A stretch of DNA of 64,000 nucleotides from positions 1,736,001 to 1,800,000 of the forward strand of contig CM007990.1 of assembly GCA_002189035.1 (NCBI GenBank). The letters run 5' to 3'. A model generated the notes under the pieces. The model did no database searches, was not told the DNA's origin, and worked only from the letters and a program-made list of their open reading frames with translations. The position numbers and the translations under genes are program-made. Shown one piece after another: positions 56,925-64,000 of the stretch. The DNA is from Utricularia gibba. Taxonomy: Eukaryota > Streptophyta > Magnoliopsida > Lamiales > Lentibulariaceae. The stretch's first letter is position 1. Each line of letters starts with the position of its first letter.

Positions 56925-58896
56925 TTGAGAACTAGATTCTTGATACCGGATGAATATGATATTTGGGACAAAGAACCGGATAAGTTGATTGAGAATGAAA
57001 TTCCAAAATGTGTGGGTCCAATGAGATTTGCCTTAAGCACGGAACATTTTCGTTGTGGTTTGCGCTTACCATTATTGCCCTTTTTAGAAGAAATATTAGA
57101 ATGTTTAGAGATTCCTTTATCTCATTTGACTTCAAGATCTATCTCATATGTGTTGGCCTTTATTAGTATTTGTGAGGAGTTATGTCTTGAGGTGGAACTT
57201 CACTATTTTTTTGCTGTGAGTGTATACTCTATGACTCTAAATAAGAACCACTACACCCTAAAGGAGAAAAAAGGGTTGGTACCAGTAAAGGATGTGAGAA
57301 GAGGATTTGAAGAATGGTAGACAAGTTTTGTTTGGATATGTCCTCTAAAGGAAACCAAATTTCCTCAAATTTATACTAATTCGAGCGAAGTAGGCAAGGC
57401 GAAAGGTAAATCTTGCTTTGTATTGTTAGAAGAAATATGAATAAAAATATTCCATATTTTTATTGAAATATGGAATATTTGTATTGAATGTTTTTATTGA
57501 AGATATTATGATTGAGTGTTTTTTTTAATCTACTCTTATTAAAACTATTGTGATTGAATATTTTTATTCAATATCCTTTTTGAATATTTTTACACTTATC
57601 ATGTTGAATATTCTTATTCAATATTTTTGTTAAATATATTGTTAATAAATTTACTTTTATTGTAGGATTTGATACCTTGTCCAAAAGAGATATACAAGAT
57701 ATTATTATCCTCTTCTCAAGTATGCAAAGGAGTTTTGTTGACATTTTTCCACCATTTATGGATGCACCGGGGACAAAACGCTATTGGTGTGGTGTGTTGA
57801 AAAATCATAGAGTCTTCCAAAAGAATGAAGACTTGTCTAGGAATGAGAGTACACAAGATGGGAATGATGTTGAAGGGGACGAGATCACACATGGTCTCGA
57901 TGATGTCGATGATAGACCTGAATTTATAACAAAGGAGAATGAAGAGCTTCACTACAAATTGGATTGGTATGAGAGTCGTTGGGCATATACCGGACCTCCT
58001 TTTAGTGCCTCTGAGCCTCAACGAAAGCTGATTATCTTGGATGTAAATGGTGTGCTAGCAGACATCGTTTACAGGGCTGGAGCGTCAAGGTCACGAATCC
58101 TCCAGATAAAATCATATATGACCGATCAGGTATGTTAAAACAATACTTATATTTGTGTGTTATGTGCATTAATGATTTGTGAGATCATAGGTAACTTTTG
58201 GTGCAAATTATGCAGTCTTTCTACGTCCACATGCCCGCGATTTTATTAGGTGGTGTTTGGATAATTTTGATGTAGACTTATGGTCATCCCGTGGGGGTAT
58301 GTGTGCTGCATCTTTTTTTTTGTTAGTATTTATAATTGGTGCAAACACTTGCAAGTGATTTATTTTGTAAGGAGCAACTACAAGCAATCACTAAATGGGT
58401 CTTTCCACCTTCGTTATTCAACAAACTCATTTTCGTATGGGACCAAACCATGATGACGGACACCGGCGTACATGTTCACAACAATCATAGCAACACGGTT
58501 TACATGAAGGAGTTGGGTCGTGTATGGGCTGTCAACAATGGATTGAACACAAGATATGACCGTCACAATACCTTATTAATTGATGATTCACCTCACAAAT
58601 CAATGAAAAATCCGGTAAGTCATTTTTTGCTAGTATACTCTTGCATACACTTGGTTATACCTCAAAACTAACCCTTCAATTTTTTGGAAAATAATGTTGT
58701 TTTTCCAAGTCCCTATTCGCATACTAATAGGGATGATGCATCACTCAATGTGGATGGTGAGATGCGGACTTTCCTTGAAGGGTTACAGTATACTAATGAT
58801 GTTCCAAGTTATGCTAATGAGAATCAAATAGGCCAGTCTCCCATACGTGAGGGACATGTCTTATGGGAGTATTATGCATGCCTACAGGATTGTTAG
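56925..58896 (+). pseudogene. Cargo B of hAT-2: Transposase_28-like domain fused to an FCP1/NIF-like phosphatase
   Basis: The best copy in the window. N-terminal domain: RTRFLIPDEYDIWDKEPDKL, then FALSTEHFRCGLRLPLLPFL and CLEIPLSHLTSRSISYVLAF. TAG replaces a Trp codon at 57318 (EEW-stop-TSFVW; the MULE-2 copy has DWWTNFV). After an AT-rich intron, LSKRDIQDIIILFSSMQRSF and MDAPGTKRYWCGVLKN form the junction, then ENEELHYKLDWYESRW. The phosphatase part has RKLIILDVNGVLADIV (motif I, DxN), FLRPHARDFIRWCLDNFDVD LWSSR (58215-58295), VYMKELGRVW, and LLIDDSPHKSMKNP (motif IV). The tail has NNVVFPSPYSHTNRDDASLN and SPIREGHVLWEYYACLQDC. FCP1/SCP enzymes act on RNA polymerase II tails and Smads; here the second motif I Asp is Asn, so catalysis is doubtful. 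The gene has at least five exons. Confidence 0.82.
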
Positions 58897-60717
58897 AAGG
58901 AGCCTCTGATTTCTAAAGAGCCGTCCCATTTATTTTCAATTAGACATACACTTACGAAATGTCACATTTTGATTATGCCATTGAATTTATTTTAAAATAA
59001 ATGAATAAATTAATGACAATACCTACGAAACAACTTATTTATACTGTATGGCACTTATTTTGATTTTTTAAATTAATTTACAGGGACGGCACATACATAA
59101 AAATGTTTCTTGTAGGGGCCGCCAAAATATTGAAATACTATTAAATTTGATTACAGATGTGAATTGTTTATTAAACGATTTCAAATTACCATTGGCATCC
59201 ATATTTTAAAAAATATTTTTTCGTGCATAATTATTTTAAATAATTTTATGCTAAAACACAGAATTATAAGTGTGTTGTTGACGTACAATCACATTCTAAT
59301 TTAAAACATTTTTAGCAAAAATATGATACGAATGTAAGTTCTTGTCTAACTTAACCTTAGATGTTGTGACGTTAAGTAGAGTAAAATATTTGAGATACAA
59401 TATAGATATCGTGTGAAAAAACTTAATTTTTATAATCCTACCTTAAATATTCAGCACATTACAATATTTATGATGATAAACGTCATCATCAAGGACCATT
59501 TATATTAAAGAAAACATAAATTTCCATTTCGTGGTTTAGGGTTTTCAGGGTTTTAGGGTTTATGGTAAATGAAATATCTGAAATATTCCTGTCTTTTTAA
59601 TATGTTGCAAATGTGAAATTTTGGACAACACATACGTAACATTGCATTTTGTAAGGGCGGCAAAAACAATTTATGGAAACACTCTCAAATGTACTTATGG
59701 ATGTGAATTGTTTATTAAATAATTTACAATTCAAATTGACGTCCATTAGATACAAAATATTTTTTGTATCGAATTTCTATTTAAAAAAATTGGTTCAAAA
59801 ATCTGAAATTACAAATGTATAATTCAATTGTAATATAATGACATTAAAGTTTATAAATAATCATCCACATTTACATTAGACACTAATGTATCTTGTTCTC
59901 TAATTTAAATCAAATATTATGATGCTTTATAAAATAAATATTGAACATATATTTGCAAAGAAACGTGGTTTTTATTATTTTTAACGTTACAATATTGGTG
60001 ATGATAAACTTCATTACTATGAACAAAAACTACTAAAATTTTAAATGTGTAGTATAATTAAGGGTTTAGGAAAATTAAATGTGTAATAAATTCTCCTCAT
60101 TTTTTAAAAAAACGTAAGAATAGTTGGATTTTGAGAAGGTACATACAAACACACGTAATGCATAGGTGTTGATGAAATATATCCATAACCTTTTTCGTTT
60201 ATCATTTTTAAAATAATGAAAATTTGAAATTTGGGACGGCACATCAAACAATGAGTATTTTATAGGTGCCGCAATTTTTTAATTATTTTAAACAATTGAT
60301 TTAGACTATATATGGATATAAATTTTTCTATGCAATATGCTTTTCTAAAAAAGTTGGCGTCCACTATATAAGTGTACAACCCTACCTAGTTTACATCGCC
60401 TTTTGCTGCATACAAAGGCTCTTCTTATCATTGTCATCGCGCTCCTGAAAACCCAGAATTCGTCGGCTTAAAATCCGGTAATCTTGTTATTGCAACTTAT
60501 ATTATTTTTTGTGAAATGTATTCCATGCATTTGTTGCTGTAGTATGCGTTATATATTAAGTTGGGTTTAGTTATTAAAAATTGTCTTTTCATATAATTAT
60601 GTATTTAGTTGGGTTTAGCTGCGTTTTTTCATCGTTAATATCATGTTTGTTTTGCTATTTTCCATTTCCTTATGTTTAGAATTTCATTCTTATTATGTAT
60701 CCTTTATTGATTAGGGA
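58897..60717. other. Spacer between cargo B and cargo A with GGGACGGCAC/GGTGCCGC motifs
   Basis: No gene seen. Three similar modules occur near 59082-59120, 59625-59665 and 60234-60280. Each has GGGACGGCACATA or a variant, then 20-30 bases, then TGTAGGGGCCGCC, TGTAAGGGCGGC or TATAGGTGCCGC. The end of the stretch (60400-60480) resembles a 5' leader with a splice donor near 60477 and an acceptor near 60714. Confidence 0.55.
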
Positions 60718-62154
60718 ATGGATAGATTTCGTGTTAAATATTTCATCCCAACCGATTGGTTGACAAGTCCTGCTCCGCAAAACACACCTCTTGATGCCAA
60801 TCCCCCTCATGAACATTCCAATGCTTGGCTTGTGTCTCGTAAAACATTTGATGTTGGTCTTAGGCTACCTATTCATCCCTTTGCTCTTGATGTGCTCACC
60901 TACTTAGATTGTCTATTGGGTTTTTAGCACCATCTTCCTATAGTATCTTAGACTTCTTACACTTGTGTGAAGAAGAATATGTAGAACCTTCCTTGTCAAA
61001 TTTTTTAACTTCCAAAAAAAAGCTCCTACTGGAACATGGTATTTTCAAGGATTACCAAATACTAGATTTTATCAAAACCTACCTAGAACTGTGGCACGAT
61101 GGGATAAACTTCTTTTATGGATTGTACCACCTACATCTTTTGAAATTTCAAGGCATTATCCATTAACATATCCTGGGGATGATGTTATAAATTCTCGTAT
61201 TGAAAAAATCAATGTGAATGAGGAAACTAGACATGCATTAAAAAGTCTTTTGCAATCAAAAAGATATATGACTGAAGACATCATCCCAAAGTATGCTCAA
61301 ATTCGAAGTAAGTCTTGTTAATTTACATTATTTTTCCAATATGTTATTTTACTTATTTATTCAACACTATGACAGCACTTCAAAACATTCATGGTGTCGT
61401 TGAGTGGCGGTCTACACCAACATCAAGGCGAAATCGTCATCAGCTTGTTGTTTATGAACAACCCATTCCGCTAACCATCGATAGCAATGAACAACAGGTA
61501 AATAAAGTAGGAATATTATTTAAATTTTTAATTTTCTCTTCAAATAAATAAGGTTTGCAATATAAAAAAATTTTTGTGTAGAAGAATTCTGAACAAGAAA
61601 ATGGAGATGAGGAGAATGAAGTACCTATTCATGAGAAGGCTGAAGTGTATATTAATGAGGAGCTCTCAGTTGCACGCCAACATGACAAAGAGCTCATTTT
61701 AAACCAATATAAACACATTCAACGGATGGAAAATGAGGTAATAAAAATGAAACTTATTTTGCTAATACATGTGATAGTTGTTTTTTTATGTTTTCTAATT
61801 TAGTTTTTTTTCTTCTTTAGATAACAGATCTGAAGTTTCAGATTCAAAAAAAAAAACAGAATGGATGATTTGGTAGCACACCAATCTGTATACAAGGTTG
61901 AATTGAAGATAAAAGGCGATGAATTGATTGCTGGACAACAAAAATCTATCAACTTTCAATTGGAAATAATGAAGCTGAATGAAAAAATACAGGTGTTAGA
62001 AGAAGAATTACAACTTCACAGATTGCAAGCTCAATTGAATGAAAACGATGTTATCGCAATGGCTCAACAAAGAGACATACCTTCGACAAGTGCGGGCACA
62101 AACAAAGATAAAGGAAAAGGTAGAGGCAGACCCAAAGGAAAGGAAAAAAAATGA
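60718..62154 (+). pseudogene. Cargo A of hAT-2: Transposase_28-like domain plus coiled coil
   Basis: The start MDRFRVKYFIPTDWLTSPAP is followed by SRKTFDVGLRLPIHPFALDV. A frameshift near 60905 leads to FLAPSSYSILDFLHLCEEEY, and another near 61085 to RWDKLLLWIVPPTSFEISRH YPLTYPGDD. The junction NEETRHALKSLLQSKRYMTE DIIPKY matches the other cargo genes. Later exons give VEWRSTPTSRRNRHQLVVYE, a Glu-rich stretch, and a long coiled coil (INFQLEIMKLNEKIQVLEEE). The C-terminus GKGRGRPKGKEKK matches the basic tail of the MULE-2 cargo A. No phosphatase part. Function unknown; a DNA- or chromatin-binding role is a guess from the GRPKGK motif. Confidence 0.7.
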
Positions 62155-63034
62155 AAAAGAGTCATTAACAATGTTGTGTTTTTTTTTTCAAAAGATTTGA
62201 CTTATTTTGTAGTATTATATTTCATTTGTGACAATCTAATTATTTCGAAAATGTCGCTTAATTTTCTAATAACTAATTGACATTTTTTCTAGTAAAATTA
62301 TAAAATTAAACGTAAAAGCAAACATACAAATTACAAAAGAGATAACAACAATATTTGTTTTTTCCAGTAAAATTAAATTATTTCGTATTATTATGGCTCG
62401 CTCATACCTAAACGGCACCTACTTATTTAGTAGGTGCCACTACTAGAAAATTATTTCGTATCATTTTTTTATACGTCCTACTAAATTCTCTAATGTGTAG
62501 GTATCGCTTCAAATTTTTAATAACTGAATCATGTTTTTTCTATTAATTATAAAATTGAACATAAAAAACAATCATACGAATTACAAAATGGACGATAACA
62601 ATATTTATTAATTTTTAGTGAAGTTAACTTATTTCGTATTATATTATATATTGAACATATACCAAATTATTTATTATATATTGAACTTATATCAAATTTA
62701 TTTATTTCATATTATTATATTAAACTCCCACCAAGTTACTTATTTTACAGATGATGTTAATATAATATTATTATGTTTCATTTTTATGTGAAACTGTAAG
62801 ACTAAATTCTTTAAATGTATTCACTTTTTAATAATAAAAAAATATTTTCTCATAAATACTAAAGATTTAAATTAAAAATAATTTATTAGAAATATAGTTG
62901 AAAAAAATAATTTTTCGTATATATATATTAATTTTATTTAAAATAAAAATCAATTCTTTAAATATTTAATATTTATTAAAAATTTCAATTACACACACCA
63001 ATAATTATTCATATAGATGCCTGGAAAGCAACTA
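62155..63034. other. AT-rich 3' part of hAT-2, no gene seen
   Basis: Very AT-rich. It contains one palindrome-like unit, GGCACCTACTTATTTAGTAG followed by GTGCC, near 62414-62438, with the same GGTGCC core found elsewhere in the element. Confidence 0.5.
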
Positions 63035-63241
63035 CAAACAATAACCGCGGTTCCGGTTACAGTTCGGTTTCGTAAATCTCGGTTTCGGTTTTGAACCGAA
63101 ACCGTCCGTACGATTCCAGTTTCGGTTCGGTTCAAACCTTCCGGATACGGTTCCGAACCGAAACCGGAATCGTTGCCCATGACGAACCGTGGTTTTGGAA
63201 CCGACGATTCGCTGGAACCGTTCGAACCGAACCCACCTCTA
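63035..63241. repeat. Right subterminal and terminal repeat region of hAT-2
   Basis: Dense CGGTTCCG, CCGAACCG and CGGTTCGG elements in both directions, ending CGAACCCACCTCTA. Most similar to 45745-45971. Confidence 0.8.
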
Positions 63242-63552
63242 GTTCCATATCACACAAAAATATCGTTGTCTACAAAACTTGTAACCATCATTCAATGCAC
63301 TTGAGACACTCTTATTGGCTAGTAACCAAAATAATTTAAATTATATTATATTTAGACTTTTAGTATTAATTCGCAGAAATTAATTGATAAGTCAATGCCT
63401 CCGACCATGATGAAAATAAATAATCTTTTTTGTTTGTACTTTTGTTTTTCCATCGCAGTTTCTCGTTCTCGACGTCACTGCCTCCGCCGATATGACTTTC
63501 CGCTCGGCGCTCCCCCTAAATTCTTAGCCGGTTTTCATGGTCGTCACCCGTA
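63242..63552 (+). promoter_or_regulatory. Upstream region of GT14 copy 2
   Basis: It aligns with 36390-36758 with small deletions. The hAT-2 tip lies about 310 bases before the ATG, so the element is the upstream neighbour of this promoter. Confidence 0.5.
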
Positions 63553-64000
63553 ATGGTCTCGTCAACTCTCTCCACCGTTATTCCTGCGATCTTCCTCGTT
63601 TTCTGCTTGCCCCTTTTCTACTTCTTCGCGCCGCACTTTCATCCGTCCTGCATAACCTCCATTTCTGTCCCCGATGATACGTCTCTTCTTCACAGAGCTG
63701 TCGCGATGGATGCCGGCGGTTTTCACCGCCGCAGCTCCAGGCGCCACCCTTCCGTCGTATCCCGTCTTTCCACCTACGTGAACCCTCCCAAAATTGCTTT
63801 CCTCTTCCTCTCTAACTCGCAACTCTATTTCGCTCCTTTGTGGGAAGAGTTCTTCCAGAATGTAAACTTTGAAAGGTACAACATATACGTCCACATCGAT
63901 CCTGATGTGAAAATTCCTCCTCTGAAAGGCGTTTTTCGAGGGAAACTCATCCATTCGAAGAAAACTTACAGATCTTCACCCACACTCATCTCCGCCGTGC
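63553..64000 (+). CDS. GT14-family glycosyltransferase, second copy, cut by the window end
   Basis: The frame is open from MVSSTLSTVIPAIFLVFCLP through 149 codons to the last base of the window. It matches residues 1-149 of the gene at 36759 with scattered changes, for example HFHPSCITSISVPDDTSLLH and APLWEEFFQNVNFERYNIYV. Near 63930 an inserted T and a lost C compensate, so GVFEGKL becomes GVFRGKL without a frame change. The membrane segment and the first GT14 motifs are kept. Whether the gene is complete cannot be judged here. Confidence 0.88.
   Translation, partial: MVSSTLSTVIPAIFLVFCLPLFYFFAPHFHPSCITSISVPDDTSLLHRAVAMDAGGFHRRSSRRHPSVVSRLSTYVNPPKIAFLFLSNSQLYFAPLWEEFFQNVNFERYNIYVHIDPDVKIPPLKGVFRGKLIHSKKTYRSSPTLISAV

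Larger units (their letters stand above)
52601..63241 (+). mobile_element. hAT-2: large hAT element with cargo B and cargo A, left end not found
   Basis: The right tip at 63228-63241, read inward, is TAGAGGTGGGTTCGGTTCGA, the hAT-1 tip with few changes. From left to right it holds the transposase (53288-55401), a 165-base repeat array (55470-56230), cargo B (56925-58896), a spacer with GGGACGGCAC motifs, cargo A (60718-62154), an AT-rich stretch and the CGGTTCCG-rich right end. The left tip is missing, probably removed with the insertion near 51.1-52.6 kb; the left coordinate is therefore nominal. Confidence 0.75.

Overview
This is nuclear DNA of a flowering plant, probably a dicot. The evidence is spliced genes with GT-AG introns, plant-specific families (a GIR-type EAR repressor, a plant GT14 glycosyltransferase, a farnesylated type I DNAJ) and a dense fill of nested plant transposons. 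I cannot name the species. About 8 kb is ordinary host gene; most of the rest is transposon, much of it decayed. All exon models come from reading splice signals and frames by eye.

Layout. 0.5-4.7 kb: a small GL2-interacting-repressor-like gene (+), tail to tail with a seven-exon organellar translation initiation factor IF-2 gene (-). 5.2-9.2 kb: a decayed MuDR-like element (MULE-1) with an 11-bp target duplication. 9.3-12.5 kb: remains of a Ty3/gypsy element (-). 12.7-14.7 kb: an intact six-exon type I DNAJ/HSP40 gene (-) ending in the farnesylation box CAQQ. 16.29-29.08 kb: a 12.8-kb Mutator-like element (MULE-2) with long terminal inverted repeats and a perfect 10-bp target duplication, carrying a transposase, two accessory genes, a solo LTR and an Athila-like fragment. 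29.4-36.4 kb: another solo LTR and decayed gypsy/Athila pieces. 36.76-37.83 kb: an intact, intronless GT14 gene. 38-63.24 kb: nested retroelements and two related hAT elements. 63.55 kb to the window end: the start of a second GT14 gene, about 27 kb from its paralogue.

Main point. Two unrelated DNA-transposon superfamilies here carry the same accessory genes. Cargo A has an N-terminal domain like the plant 'putative gypsy type transposon' domain (Transposase_28-like), a coiled coil and a Lys-rich tail ending GKEKK or similar. Cargo B has the same N-terminal domain joined to an FCP1/NLI-interacting-factor-like HAD phosphatase domain. MULE-2 carries A and B; the right-hand hAT carries B and A; the middle hAT (bounded by an 8-bp target duplication with one mismatch) carries B. 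In both MULE-2 and the right-hand hAT a repeat array lies between the transposase and cargo B. All copies here have stops or frameshifts, so function must be tested on intact relatives. I infer that the pair is a recurrent transposon accessory module, perhaps regulatory or anti-silencing.
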